64,000 nucleotides of DNA from Bog-950 sp964493695 (GTDB lineage Bacteria > Bacteroidota > Bacteroidia > Chitinophagales > LD1), in the NCBI GenBank assembly GCA_964493695.1, contig CAZBPG010000005.1, positions 26,500 to 90,499 on the forward strand, read 5' to 3'. This document shows, in pieces, positions 37,551 to 47,172 of the stretch. A program made the position numbers and the translations under genes. Under the pieces are notes generated by a model. The model had not been told where the DNA came from, made no database searches, and saw nothing but the letters and a program-made list of their open reading frames with translations. Positions within the stretch are counted from its first letter, which is position 1, and each line of letters starts with the position of its first letter.

Positions 37551-38828
37551 AAAGGAACTTGCCTCTTCTATGAATTGTTTGTAATTCTTCTCGGCATTGT
37601 ACTTCTTGTTCCAAGTATTAAATGCCTCTTTTCGCATATTGCTTCGCGCTTCAGGTTCTAGTAAGTAATAGCGCAATATTTCCTGTTTTACTTTTTCAGC
37701 ATTAGGATACGGAGGCAACAAAAAGCCGTTCCGTCCATCCTCAATAATTTCAGCAACTCCACCTACATTAGTTCCAATAACGGGTACGCTATAACTCATT
37801 GCCTCCATCATCGAAACAGGAATTCCCTCTGTTTGGCTTACGTTTAAAAAGAAGTCGAATTTTTTTTGGTCGTATAACTTAAACAATTCACATTTTTCTG
37901 TTTGACCCTTAAATGAAAATCTGATGTTCTCATTTAATGTAAGTTTTTGATCGGCATACTCTTTTATTTTATTGAATCCTTCCTCAGAATTATGGACGTG
38001 TCCGACATGAATCCATTCAATCTTGATATCTGTAATCAATGATAGCGTATCTATTATCAAATCAATTCTCTTGATCATCTGTATGTAAGCTACACTTATT
38101 ATCCGTATGGTGTCAGAGTTGATTTTGTCAATAAAACTCCGGTTTGCCGCAATGCCTATTCTGTTCACTGAAACTTTTTTCTTATCAAAGGTAGAAAGCT
38201 GGTGTTTCTCACAAAAATATTCCATTGCATTTCCAGAGATAAAATAAAGATGGTTTAGATGATTGAAAATATATTTTCTGAAAAACTGATATTTAACCGG
38301 GCTTCTTTCAAAATAGACATCCTGCGAATGTGCACGGCAGATAACTTTTATTGCTGGAACTGCTTTTTTAACCAAGATAGCCGCCATCGAACTTTCAATC
38401 ATCCAATAAGAATAAATGAGTAAATGTGAAACATTTATTTTCTCACTTTTTATCACCTTGTCTAAAAATTGCTTAGTAGCAATAGCTCTTGTGTAAAAAG
38501 CAAACAACTCCTTAAGCAAACCAAAACTTATCACACGCCTTTGCTTAAAAACAATTTCATGTAGTTCAAAATAAAGCATAGGCTTAAAAAACAACTGGAA
38601 CGCTTTTATCCTTATCAGAACATTAGTTACTGGAGCGTACCGGTAGACTATCGCATTGGTAGGTGTACATCGCCTTTCCGTGTGACGAGTATCTGCCGAA
38701 ATGACAATCATTTTATCAACTCTTTGAGATAGTCCATTTATTTCTTCATCCAAATAGCTATCAGAGAAATGAAACGGGTAGTAAAGGGAAAAAAAAATGA
38801 TAGTTTTGTCGCGCGGATTGGTTGTCAT
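37545..38828 (-). CDS. GT4 family glycosyltransferase (minus-strand paralogue 1)
   Basis: 427 residues from the ATG at 38828; the frame extends four codons to a TTG. C-terminal donor domain 'TEGIPVSMMEAMSYSVPVIGTNVGGVAEIIEDGRNGFLLPP' with E-x7-E. 'CRAHSQDVYFERSPVKYQFFRKY' and 'FISGNAMEYF' in the acceptor half match 'TRSHSLDLYFDRMAENYQPFRKF' and 'FISEQGMDYF' of the gene at 40615-41904, so these two are paralogues, both on the minus strand and separated by two plus-strand acyltransferase genes. The start is back to back with the acyltransferase start at 38847 (18 bp between). Confidence 0.88.
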   Translation of the reverse strand: MTTNPRDKTIIFFSLYYPFHFSDSYLDEEINGLSQRVDKMIVISADTRHTERRCTPTNAIVYRYAPVTNVLIRIKAFQLFFKPMLYFELHEIVFKQRRVISFGLLKELFAFYTRAIATKQFLDKVIKSEKINVSHLLIYSYWMIESSMAAILVKKAVPAIKVICRAHSQDVYFERSPVKYQFFRKYIFNHLNHLYFISGNAMEYFCEKHQLSTFDKKKVSVNRIGIAANRSFIDKINSDTIRIISVAYIQMIKRIDLIIDTLSLITDIKIEWIHVGHVHNSEEGFNKIKEYADQKLTLNENIRFSFKGQTEKCELFKLYDQKKFDFFLNVSQTEGIPVSMMEAMSYSVPVIGTNVGGVAEIIEDGRNGFLLPPYPNAEKVKQEILRYYLLEPEARSNMRKEAFNTWNKKYNAEKNYKQFIEEASSFL

Positions 38829-38846
38829 AAAATAAGGCAAAAAAAG

Positions 38847-39437
38847 ATGGTTACTTGGAGTAAAATTAAGGAAAGAATTTACTATGAATTTCTTTCTTTG
38901 GTTAAACCTGAAATGATAGGTGTAAAAAATGGCGCAGGCAAAAATGTGTTAAAAGATACACGTGTCAGTAATTTTAGTCATATTTCAAACCCTAGTAATG
39001 TTTTTTTGGGTGACAATGTTTTTATTGCTCACTTTACCTATATCGATGGGTTTCACCGCTCCATTAAAATTGGCAATGGTTGTCAGATTTCCAATTTCAC
39101 TAGCATACTGACCCATTCTACTCATCACGCTATTCGTCTTTACGGAGAAGCTCTTCCATTATATTGGCAAACGAGTATGAAAGGGCTGATTACTGGTCCT
39201 GTAGAAATTGGGGAATATACTTTCGTTGGGTCGCATGTGGTAATTATGCCCGGTACTATCATTGGAAAAGGGTGTATTGTTGCCGCTTATTCTTTTTTAG
39301 ATGGCAAGTATGAGGATTATTCTATCGTAAAGGGTAATCCGGCAAAAGTGATTGGTGACACGAGAGAGATTGATGACTGGCTGCTAAGGGAATTCCCTGA
39401 ATTAAATGAATTTTATTACCTCAACATTAAAGAGTGA
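38847..39437 (+). CDS. Left-handed beta-helix (hexapeptide) acyltransferase
   Basis: 196 residues from the ATG at 38847. The frame runs 26 residues further upstream over the divergent gene's start, which is not credible. Hexapeptide repeats (VFLGDNVFIAHFTYIDG, IKIGNGCQISNFTSI, PVEIGEYTFVGSHVVIMPGTIIGKGCIVAAYS) form a prism like those of O-acetyltransferases and WbpD-type sugar N-acetyltransferases. The catalytic His is probably in LTHSTHHAI. 'IVKGNPAKVIGD' is the standard helix end. Target (O- or N-acetylation) is not decided by the sequence. Confidence 0.85.
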   Translation: MVTWSKIKERIYYEFLSLVKPEMIGVKNGAGKNVLKDTRVSNFSHISNPSNVFLGDNVFIAHFTYIDGFHRSIKIGNGCQISNFTSILTHSTHHAIRLYGEALPLYWQTSMKGLITGPVEIGEYTFVGSHVVIMPGTIIGKGCIVAAYSFLDGKYEDYSIVKGNPAKVIGDTREIDDWLLREFPELNEFYYLNIKE

Positions 39438-39516
39438 TGGAACTACATCCAAATGTTTCCGTAGCTCTCATTTGAAGTCTCGTATTGTTCACCGCAGCTA
39501 AAATTAGAAATAAGTC

Positions 39517-40593
39517 TTGAAAAATGGTTCTTCGGAAACATCTATTGTTTTCCTTCCGGGATACTCTGACCATCCCATTTTAAATAATATCGATAACGAT
39601 TATCCTTTCACTTTTTTAAAGCAGTATCATGCTTTTGAAAAATTTCTTGGCAACGAAACAGGAGTTTTGTTTGAACCAACATCAGGCATTTTGGTCCCAA
39701 TAAAAATTTACAAGAAATTTTTTTTTGTATTTGCTCAGTTTTTATACTCTCCTTTTAGAAAGGAAAAGCCAATTTTAGCTGAGGAAGAAGAAACATTTTG
39801 GATGAATGCTGAGAGTTATCTTCGGGCAAATCTAAATGTTCAAAGAATTCTCCCATCACTGCAATTCTTCAACTGCTCTTCTCCCCCTAAAAATTCATTA
39901 AACTGTCCTTTGGGAGTTTATTCAATCAACCTGATGCTTTCGGAAGAAGAAATTTTTGGAAAGATACAGGCACGTACACGTAAATATATTAGAGGGAGTT
40001 CAACAAAAGAAATTGTTATAAAATATGGCGAGGAATGCTTGCCTGATTTCTATTTACTTCTTTCGCAAACTCTACTTCGTGAAGGTGCTTGGTGCGATTC
40101 TTTTGAAAACATTCAATCGTTTTATCGACTTTTAGCTCCCAAAAATATACTGTGCGCAGTTGCATATAGGGGGTCTTTACCCGAAGCTACTCTGCTAGTC
40201 CCCTACACTAATTACCTAGCATTTCTGTATTATGGAGCTGCTTACGAAAACAATGGTGCATCTACTACAAACAAATTTCTTCATTGGGAAATAATGAGAA
40301 AATTAAAAGCTGAAGGAGTTACTAAATTGATTTTAGGAGGAGTTAGAATGGGAAATGTTTCAGGCACTAAGTACGAACGAATTCAATTTTTCAAAGAACG
40401 TTTGGGGCCTGAGATTGTTCCAGGGTATATTTGGAAAAAAGATTTGAATGTTACGCTTGCAAAAGCATATGATATCATCTTTGGTTTAAGAAATTCCTTT
40501 AAAGGAACAAAGGCAACTCCCGATGTAATTGATTTTTATAATCAAAGAAAGCGGGATACAAATACCACACAAGAGAATACTTCACTGGAATAA
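39517..40593 (+). CDS. FemAB/GNAT-like acyltransferase (TTG start)
   Basis: 358 residues. The segments 'KIQARTRKYIRGSSTKEIVIKYGEECLPDFYLLLSQTLLREGAW', 'LCAVAYRGSLPEATLLVPYTNYLAFLYYGAAYENNG', 'FLHWEIMRKLKAEGVTKLILGG' and 'IQFFKERLGPEIVPG' follow the double-GNAT FemAB/BioF2-like pattern found in exopolysaccharide clusters, where members are thought to add aminoacyl or acyl groups. The only fitting start is TTG at 39517; the close ATG at 39524 is out of frame. Intergenic space before it (39438-39516) holds nothing I recognise. Confidence 0.75.
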   Translation: MKNGSSETSIVFLPGYSDHPILNNIDNDYPFTFLKQYHAFEKFLGNETGVLFEPTSGILVPIKIYKKFFFVFAQFLYSPFRKEKPILAEEEETFWMNAESYLRANLNVQRILPSLQFFNCSSPPKNSLNCPLGVYSINLMLSEEEIFGKIQARTRKYIRGSSTKEIVIKYGEECLPDFYLLLSQTLLREGAWCDSFENIQSFYRLLAPKNILCAVAYRGSLPEATLLVPYTNYLAFLYYGAAYENNGASTTNKFLHWEIMRKLKAEGVTKLILGGVRMGNVSGTKYERIQFFKERLGPEIVPGYIWKKDLNVTLAKAYDIIFGLRNSFKGTKATPDVIDFYNQRKRDTNTTQENTSLE

Positions 40594-40614
40594 GAAATTG
40601 AATAACTCGAAGTT

Positions 40615-41898
40615 TTAATGCCCTGTTATTTTTTGAATCAAAGTCATGCTGTTTTTTTCTGAATTAAACTTTTCTTCCCAAACCCGTCTGGCGTTTTTCT
40701 TTAGGTTCTCTTTTTCTTCCGGCATTAAACTAAAATAGTACTTAATTTTTGAGGCTAGTTCTTTAGGTTCAATATCAACAGGTAGCAAAAAACCATTGAA
40801 TCCGTCCTCTATCATCTCAGGTACCCCACCTACTTTTGTTGCAATTACCGGCACCCCAAAACTAAGTGCTTCCATAATAGAAACGGGAGTTCCTTCCGTA
40901 GTGCTTACATTGATGAAAAGATTTATTTTTTTTGCTTTATAGATTTCATACAGTTGTTCAAGAGATTTTCTTCCTGCCAATTCATATGTAATGTTGGTTT
41001 TATATGCCAGTGCCCGTTTAGTGAATTTCTCGAAAGCGGAGAACTGGTTACTGCCGCAGTCATCGCCTACATGCAGCCACTCAATATCTATATCTGTTAT
41101 CAACTCCAGTGAACGAACTATCAGTTCAATTCTTTTTAAGGGTTGAATCCAAGCGTTACTAAGAATTGTAAGTTTATTACTTGACGATTCATATAACGAG
41201 TTTGTGTTTTCGCAACCTATTCGGTTTACAAATGCTTTAGACTTTTGCTTTGATATAGTCAAATGAGTTTTAAAGAAATAGTCCATCCCCTGTTCGGAAA
41301 TGAAAATCGGAAAATCTGTGTGCTTGTAAACGAATTTTCGAAATGGCTGGTAGTTTTCAGCCATTCGGTCAAAGTATAAATCCAAGCTATGACTGCGGGT
41401 AACAGTTTTAATTGGATATTTTTTTTTAAGCAGACTAGCCGCCAAAGCATATTCGAAGTTCCAGTAGCAATAAACAACTGTTTTGTATGCTCTAAAATCT
41501 ATTTCTTTCAAAAAAGGCTCAAGAAATTCCAAATATTTTTCTGCTTTAACCCAATAAGAGACAATGGCCTTCAAAACAGAAACACTAATTCCTTTGTTAT
41601 AAACTCGCTTTAGATTCAAGAGTTCATCTACAAAGATTCTATTCCCGATCAATTTAAATGACGAAATTTTATCGAAAAAATTTAAGACAACTTGAAGATT
41701 ATGTACTCTTACATTGGGTGGGACAGATAGGCATCCATCGTGTTCTGTGCTTAGTGAAATAACATCAACCGTTTCGAAATTTTCCGAAAGTTGCTGAACC
41801 TCATTACTAATATAGGCATCATAAGAGACACCTTGATGCGTATAAGGGAAAAACCAGGTGAAAAGAAATGCCTTAGCTTTTTTATTATGTTTGTCCAT
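40615..41898 (-). CDS. GT4 family glycosyltransferase (minus-strand paralogue 2)
   Basis: 427 residues from MDKHNKKAKAF (41898); another ATG lies two codons upstream at 41904. Donor half: 'NAWIQPLKRIELIVRSLELI', 'TEGTPVSIMEALSFGVPVIATKVGGVPEMIEDGFNGFLLP' with E-x7-E. Clearly a paralogue of 37545-38828 along the whole chain. It converges with the FemAB gene (21 bp between stops) and is divergent from the methyltransferase at 42003. Confidence 0.88.
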   Translation of the reverse strand: MDKHNKKAKAFLFTWFFPYTHQGVSYDAYISNEVQQLSENFETVDVISLSTEHDGCLSVPPNVRVHNLQVVLNFFDKISSFKLIGNRIFVDELLNLKRVYNKGISVSVLKAIVSYWVKAEKYLEFLEPFLKEIDFRAYKTVVYCYWNFEYALAASLLKKKYPIKTVTRSHSLDLYFDRMAENYQPFRKFVYKHTDFPIFISEQGMDYFFKTHLTISKQKSKAFVNRIGCENTNSLYESSSNKLTILSNAWIQPLKRIELIVRSLELITDIDIEWLHVGDDCGSNQFSAFEKFTKRALAYKTNITYELAGRKSLEQLYEIYKAKKINLFINVSTTEGTPVSIMEALSFGVPVIATKVGGVPEMIEDGFNGFLLPVDIEPKELASKIKYYFSLMPEEKENLKKNARRVWEEKFNSEKNSMTLIQKITGH

Positions 41899-42002
41899 AT
41901 ACACCGAAATGTATAAAAATGCCGCTTCGCAGCAGAAATGTTTACTTCAAAATTCTGTATATTATCTTTAATAACCCGTTTACAAATTGGGTGCTTGTTT
42001 TA

Positions 42003-42722
42003 ATGAATATTGATGATTTACCCAAGGAGCTGCTGAATCACAACGATTGGAAAAAACGTACCTATAACGAAGAGATGAGCCTACTGGAAAATGCGGGCTA
42101 TTCGGAAATTCCTGAAATTCAAAAACTAGTTGATACCTCAAAAGCTAAACTGATAGAGTTTGTCAAAAAAAATATTGATGAACAAAAAGCCATTTTAGAT
42201 ATAGGTTTTGGAACCGGTTTGTTTCTTAAGGAGATTGAGCAGTATAGATTTTATCTCTATGGTATAGATATGAATCGTCAATTTGTTACAAGATCTGAAG
42301 GTTACTTGCCCAAAGCACACCTATTTTTAGGTAATTATCTTCAGTTTAAAGCCCCAAAAAAATTCAAACTCATTTTTTCTATTAGTATGTTGATGTACTT
42401 AGAACCTTCCCGCATCAAAAAATTCTTCAACAAATTGTATGATGACCTGGATCCTAATGGATATGTTTTTATTCAGTACCCTCACGCCCTTAGTTTTAAG
42501 GATTTGCTTTATCCTGACATTACCTACGTAAGGTATTCGCCTAAACAGCTTGAACGTTTAGTGCGAGGAAAATTTAACGTTATTAAAAGCGAACATTTTT
42601 ATGATGGGAGAAAAATAGGGTGGTTCGATAACAATCATTATTACTTTCCGAATAGTAAAATACGTACTGATACTGTTGAAAATACATCAATCTTAGTGCT
42701 TCAAAAAAAGCCTACTGACTAA
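42003..42722 (+). CDS. SAM-dependent methyltransferase
   Basis: 239 residues from MNIDDLPKELLN (42003); a longer frame from 41919 adds 28 hydrophobic/aromatic residues and lies almost on top of the divergent gene's start, so the shorter form is preferred but not proven. Class I motifs: ILDIGFGTGLFLKEIEQ (motif I), LYGIDMNRQFV (motif II), FKLIFSISMLMYLEP, and DLDPNGYVFIQYPH. Likely acts on the glycan or a nucleotide sugar; the substrate is unknown. Confidence 0.8.
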   Translation: MNIDDLPKELLNHNDWKKRTYNEEMSLLENAGYSEIPEIQKLVDTSKAKLIEFVKKNIDEQKAILDIGFGTGLFLKEIEQYRFYLYGIDMNRQFVTRSEGYLPKAHLFLGNYLQFKAPKKFKLIFSISMLMYLEPSRIKKFFNKLYDDLDPNGYVFIQYPHALSFKDLLYPDITYVRYSPKQLERLVRGKFNVIKSEHFYDGRKIGWFDNNHYYFPNSKIRTDTVENTSILVLQKKPTD

Positions 42723-42744
42723 GTCTTCTCCTCAAAAAAAGGTA

Positions 42745-43776
42745 ATGCAGAAAAAAATATTAGTCACATTTGATTGTGAACTTTTTTTAGGTAAGAGAAG
42801 TGGTTCAGTTGCCAATTGCATGTTGCAGCCTACGGAAAAAATTTTGGCCTTGTTAAAAAAGCATAAGGTAAGAGCCCTTTTTTTTGTCGACATGCTTTAC
42901 CTGTGCCGATTAAAAGAAGCAGCAGAAAATTACGGCAATGCAAAAAAGGACTTTGATTTTATTGAAAAGCAATTGATTGAAATGGCAGAGCAAGGTCATT
43001 ATGTTTTCAACCACCTACACCCGCACTGGTTAGATGCCGCGTATGGTGAGGCGATTAATGAATGGGAACTTGCAAATTCTTCCAAGTATATCTTTGAATC
43101 ACTGAAAGAGTATGAAAAAGATGAAGTCTTTGACAGAACTATGAGTTTGCTTAATGAGATTTTGAGGAAAGCGAAAGTAAATTTTCCTGCGGACGGCTAT
43201 CGTGCTGGTGGCCTGTACATTCAACCATTCTCTTCATTTAAAAAGTATTTTGAAAAATATCGGCTTCAAAACGATTTCAGCGTCTTGATAAATGCACTTG
43301 GCGAATCTGAGAACAATGCAGGACGATTCAATTTTTCTGGAGTAAAAAAGAACATTTACTCCTTCAAAGATGATGTTGTTACTGAAGATGAAACCGGTCC
43401 TTATACTGAATATGCAATGAAGTTCGTGGAAATCCCTTTCGTCTATCGTCTGTTAAACAGTGCTTTTTATCGTTTGTTTTCGCGTAGCAAAAAACACCAA
43501 CGATATGGAAACGGAATTTCAATTACCAACAAGATATATTCTGCCAATAATAAGCGATTCACATCCACAGAAACATTTGCTGTAGAAATGTTAAACGATA
43601 TAAAACTTCCACTTTACCTGAAAGAGGCAAGTCTAAATGGTTATCTTCATTTACTCTCTCATCCCAAACTTGTTTCAGATTACAACCTACAAGTTTTTGA
43701 CAAGTTGCTCGCAAAATTGAACCTACTGGAAAACGTGGAATTCGATTTCAAAAAGTTTGTGTGGAGAGAACAATGA
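42745..43776 (+). CDS. Divergent polysaccharide deacetylase (WalW-like)
   Basis: 343 residues. 'ILVTFDCELFLGKRSG' (Asp-x-Glu in place of the Asp-Asp of standard NodB MT1), 'VRALFFVDMLYL', 'QGHYVFNHLHPHWLDA' (metal His-x3-His), and 'FPADGYRAGGLYIQPF' (MT3 Arg). This layout matches CE4-like proteins of polysaccharide loci in which the first motif is altered; whether it is an active deacetylase is open. The stop overlaps the next start (ATGA at 43773). Confidence 0.75.
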   Translation: MQKKILVTFDCELFLGKRSGSVANCMLQPTEKILALLKKHKVRALFFVDMLYLCRLKEAAENYGNAKKDFDFIEKQLIEMAEQGHYVFNHLHPHWLDAAYGEAINEWELANSSKYIFESLKEYEKDEVFDRTMSLLNEILRKAKVNFPADGYRAGGLYIQPFSSFKKYFEKYRLQNDFSVLINALGESENNAGRFNFSGVKKNIYSFKDDVVTEDETGPYTEYAMKFVEIPFVYRLLNSAFYRLFSRSKKHQRYGNGISITNKIYSANNKRFTSTETFAVEMLNDIKLPLYLKEASLNGYLHLLSHPKLVSDYNLQVFDKLLAKLNLLENVEFDFKKFVWREQ

Positions 43777-45062
43777 AAAAAGTACTGATCCTCTCTTATT
43801 TTTTCCCGCCATGTAATCTCACAGCAGCACAGCGTTCACAGTCTTGGGCAAACTATCTTTCAACTTATGGATATAGACCCATAGTGATAACAAGAAGATG
43901 GGATGAAAAAATTTCACATTTAAGTGATGTTTCCAAATCAACCCCAAACGAAGTAAAACATGAAGTGCACAAAAACTATGAAGTGTTTTATCTTCCTTAC
44001 CATTCAAATCTGCGCGATAAAATTTACGTAAAGCATAAGGAAAGTAAGTTCAACTCTATTCGGAAAACACTTACGCTTTTCGAGCTATTACTTCAGCCAT
44101 TTTTCGATTTCATCATTCCTTATAACAACATCGGGAAGTTTGCTCTGAGCTATTTGAAGCAGAACCAAGATGTAAAAAAAATGGTCGTTACTGGCAACCC
44201 TTTCAATCTCTTCAAGTTTGCTTTTACATTAAATAAAGCAACCGGCATTAAATGGATTGCCGATTACCGGGATGCCTGGACCACTAGCGAAATCAACCTC
44301 ATCAATAAAGGACTGCTTCATAAATTCATCAACTATTTGGAAACTTATTTTGAAAAAAAATGGGTAAGAACATCTTCATTAGTTACTGCAAGTTCACAAC
44401 CAATAGCGAATCACGTTAGTGTATTAGTGAAGAAAGAAGGCCATGCACTTTACAATGGCTTTGTAGCAGAAGACTTTAATGGTATCACAGTAAACGGTAA
44501 GTTTGAAGAATTTACAATAACTTATGTAGGAACCCTGTATGATGGGCAGAAAATAGAAATTTTTTGCGAGGCATTTAAAAAGCTGATAGATGAAGTACCC
44601 TCTGCGTCAGTTAAGTTTATCTTGCCTGGATTAAATTTTTACAAAGCGCAACAGCAACGTGTTGAGCGTGTGATGAAAGGTTACGAAAAGCACTACTCGT
44701 GTACGGAACGTATGGAACGAGATAAAATTCTGGCAATCGAAAAGCAATCTCATTTATTGCTACATGTTGCATGGGGTGCACATAGCGGCATTATTGCCAG
44801 CAAGATTTATGAATACATTGCCAGCGGAACTTTTATCTTAGTTACACCGACCGATAATGGAGCAATTGAAGAAATTGTTCAAAAAAGTAAATGTGGCGTT
44901 TGCACAAGAACAGTAGATGAAACTTTTATCTTTTTAAAGCAGGAATACGAAAGTTATTTACAAGGGAAGTTCAGAACAAACGATGTAACAGGGCAAAATA
45001 CATTGCAATTCTCAAGACAAAAACAAGTCGGCAGATTGGCGGAATTGTTAGATAAAATATAA
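43773..45062 (+). CDS. GT4-like glycosyltransferase
   Basis: 429 residues from the ATG at 43773, which overlaps the preceding stop; a TTG/ATG four codons upstream is possible. 'KKVLILSYFFPPCNLTAAQRSQSWANYLSTYGYRPIVIT' is the start of the WbuB/PelF-like GT4 group; 'KWIADYRDAWT' and 'ITYVGTLYDGQKIEIFCEAFKKL' follow. The donor site is 'GIIASKIYEYIASGTFILVTPTDNGAIEEIVQ', in which the usual E-x7-E is K-I-Y-E-Y. Next gene after 9 bp. Confidence 0.85.
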   Translation: MKKVLILSYFFPPCNLTAAQRSQSWANYLSTYGYRPIVITRRWDEKISHLSDVSKSTPNEVKHEVHKNYEVFYLPYHSNLRDKIYVKHKESKFNSIRKTLTLFELLLQPFFDFIIPYNNIGKFALSYLKQNQDVKKMVVTGNPFNLFKFAFTLNKATGIKWIADYRDAWTTSEINLINKGLLHKFINYLETYFEKKWVRTSSLVTASSQPIANHVSVLVKKEGHALYNGFVAEDFNGITVNGKFEEFTITYVGTLYDGQKIEIFCEAFKKLIDEVPSASVKFILPGLNFYKAQQQRVERVMKGYEKHYSCTERMERDKILAIEKQSHLLLHVAWGAHSGIIASKIYEYIASGTFILVTPTDNGAIEEIVQKSKCGVCTRTVDETFIFLKQEYESYLQGKFRTNDVTGQNTLQFSRQKQVGRLAELLDKI

Positions 45063-45071
45063 TTACGCGGC

Positions 45072-46175
45072 ATGAAGAAAGTATTGGTGTGCGTAGGTAC
45101 TCGTCCAAACCTCATTAAGATAACTCAGCTAGAAAAGTGTTTTGCACATTATACCTCTATTGAATACAAGTTACTTCATACCGGTCAGCATTACGACTAC
45201 AACATGAATGACATTTTCTTTCAACAATTGGGCGTAAAGCCCCCTGATGTTTTTTTAAACATCAACCAGGGAGGACAAATAGAAGTGATTTCGCAAATCA
45301 TGAAAAAGTTTGAGGAGTTTGTTCTTGACTATAAACCTGACTTAGTTATGGTGCCTGGTGATGTAAATTCTTCTTTTGCATGTGCGTTTGTCGCTTCACG
45401 TCATAATATTCCTGTAGCACACATCGAAAGCGGATTGCGCAGTTTTGATATGACTATGCCCGAAGAGGTAAATCGAATTTTGATTGATGATGTGGCCGAG
45501 TTGTTTTTTGTAACTGAGTCAAGCGGTGAAGAAAACTTATTGAAAGAAAATAAAAGCGAAAAAAAAATTCGCTATGTAGGAAACAGCATGATTGATTCGT
45601 TGGTAGCGTTCATGCCGTTGATTGACAAATCAGAAATCAGAAAAAACATAAAGGCAGATGATTACTACTTGGTAACGTTTCATCGTCCCGCAAATGTTGA
45701 TGATTCGAAAAATTTGAAAATTGTTGCAGAAATTCTTACCGAAATTTCACAAAAGAGAAAAGTGGTTTTCCCAATTCATCCAAGAACAAGAAAACGCTTT
45801 CATGAATTCGGATTTGAAAAAGTAATCGAGAACGAAAACATACTTATTACAGAACCACTTGGCTATCTTGATTTTATTTCACTTGCTAAGAATGCACATG
45901 CTGTAATTACTGATTCGGGCGGAGTACAGGAAGAAACAACATTTCTCGGAGTCCCTTGCATTACACTTCGACAAAGCACCGAAAGACCCGTTACAGTTAC
46001 AGAAGGGACGAATACGATGTGTGAGTTAGATGTAAAAACAATTAGTGGCATCCTGAATTCTATTGATAAAGGAACCTATAAAAAGGGCACTATTCCGAAG
46101 TTTTGGGATGGAAAAACCTCTGAAAGAATTGCCAAAGAAGTAGATGATTTTTTGAGGAACTATAAAAAAAAATGA
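45072..46175 (+). CDS. wecB: UDP-N-acetylglucosamine 2-epimerase family (WecB/WbpI-like)
   Basis: 367 residues. Non-hydrolysing 2-epimerase: 'VCVGTRPNLIKITQL' N-terminus, 'LLHTGQHYDYNMND', 'MVPGDVNSSFACAFVASRHNIPVAHIESGLRSF', 'MPEEVNRILIDDVAELFF', 'VTFHRPANVDD', 'ITDSGGVQEETTFLGVPCITLRQSTERP'. All family motifs are present. It makes UDP-ManNAc from UDP-GlcNAc, or, as WbpI, the 2-epimer of a 2,3-diacetamido-glucuronate. The adjoining WbpB-like gene (1 bp away) and the WbpG-like fusion downstream favour the second reading. Confidence 0.9.
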   Translation: MKKVLVCVGTRPNLIKITQLEKCFAHYTSIEYKLLHTGQHYDYNMNDIFFQQLGVKPPDVFLNINQGGQIEVISQIMKKFEEFVLDYKPDLVMVPGDVNSSFACAFVASRHNIPVAHIESGLRSFDMTMPEEVNRILIDDVAELFFVTESSGEENLLKENKSEKKIRYVGNSMIDSLVAFMPLIDKSEIRKNIKADDYYLVTFHRPANVDDSKNLKIVAEILTEISQKRKVVFPIHPRTRKRFHEFGFEKVIENENILITEPLGYLDFISLAKNAHAVITDSGGVQEETTFLGVPCITLRQSTERPVTVTEGTNTMCELDVKTISGILNSIDKGTYKKGTIPKFWDGKTSERIAKEVDDFLRNYKKK

Positions 46176-46176
46176 A

Positions 46177-47142
46177 ATGAAAAATTTTGTTCTTATCGGT
46201 GCTTCAGGTTACATAGCCCCGCGACACTTAAAGGCAATTAAAGACACCGGCAATAACTTACTGGCAGCATACGATCCTTTCGACAGTGTTGGAATAATGG
46301 ACAGTTACTTCCCTAATGCCGACTTCTTTGTTGAATTCGAGCGCTTTGACCGGCATGTTGACAAGCAAAAACGAAAAAGTACCACTGTTGATTTTGTATC
46401 GATTTGCTCCCCCAATTATCTTCACGACTCGCATATCCGTTTTGGATTACGCAACGGGGCAAATGTAATTTGCGAAAAACCCTTGGTACTTAATCCCTGG
46501 AACGCTCAAAGTTTAATTGACCTTGAAAAAGAAACCGGGAAGCACATCAATAACATTTTGCAATTGCGCTTACATCCTAACATTATTGCTTTAAAAAAGA
46601 AAGTTGAAGAAAGTCCGAAAGATAAAGTTTTCGAATTCGACCTGACATACATTACATCTCGCGGTAACTGGTACTATACCAGTTGGAAGGGCGATGTTTC
46701 AAAATCCGGTGGAATTGCAACTAACATTGGCATCCATTTTTTTGATATGCTTACCTGGATTTTTGGAGACACGAAAAAGAATGTTGTACATATATATACC
46801 CATGATCGTGCAGCTGGTTATCTCGAGTTTTCAAAAGCAAAAGTGCGGTGGTTTTTAAGCATCAATGCCGATACTTTGCCGGAAAGTGCGAAGCAAAAAA
46901 ATATGCGCACATTTCGGTCCATGAGTATAGAAGGACAAGAAATTGAATTCAGCGATGGATTTACCGATTTGCACACTAATAGTTATATCGAGATTGTTAA
47001 AGGCAAGGGTTTTACAGTGAAAGATGCGATGCCGAGTATTGAAATTGCCTATACTATTCGTAAAGAAACGCCCATTGGATTAAAAGGCGATTATCATCCA
47101 TTTGCAAAGGAAAAAGGAAGCAATCATCCTTTTCACTTATAG
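46177..47142 (+). CDS. Gfo/Idh/MocA dehydrogenase, WlbA/WbpB-like
   Basis: 321 residues. Rossmann start 'FVLIGASGYIAPRHLKAIKDTGNNLLAAYDPFDSVG', then 'VDFVSICSPNYLHDSHIRFGLRNGANVICEKPLVLNP' with the catalytic EKP, and 'SRGNWYYTSWKGDVSKSGGIATNIGIHFFDMLTWIFG' including the G-x3-N-x-GIH-x2-D motif. This is the signature of UDP-N-acetyl-2-amino-2-deoxyglucuronate 3-dehydrogenases (WlbA/WbpB), which oxidise C3 before transamination. One base separates it from the epimerase, so they are a functional pair. The aminotransferase at 55819 could take the 3-keto product. Confidence 0.87.
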   Translation: MKNFVLIGASGYIAPRHLKAIKDTGNNLLAAYDPFDSVGIMDSYFPNADFFVEFERFDRHVDKQKRKSTTVDFVSICSPNYLHDSHIRFGLRNGANVICEKPLVLNPWNAQSLIDLEKETGKHINNILQLRLHPNIIALKKKVEESPKDKVFEFDLTYITSRGNWYYTSWKGDVSKSGGIATNIGIHFFDMLTWIFGDTKKNVVHIYTHDRAAGYLEFSKAKVRWFLSINADTLPESAKQKNMRTFRSMSIEGQEIEFSDGFTDLHTNSYIEIVKGKGFTVKDAMPSIEIAYTIRKETPIGLKGDYHPFAKEKGSNHPFHL

Positions 47143-47172
47143 TTTCTGATTTTAAATCTCTGACTTCCTGTT

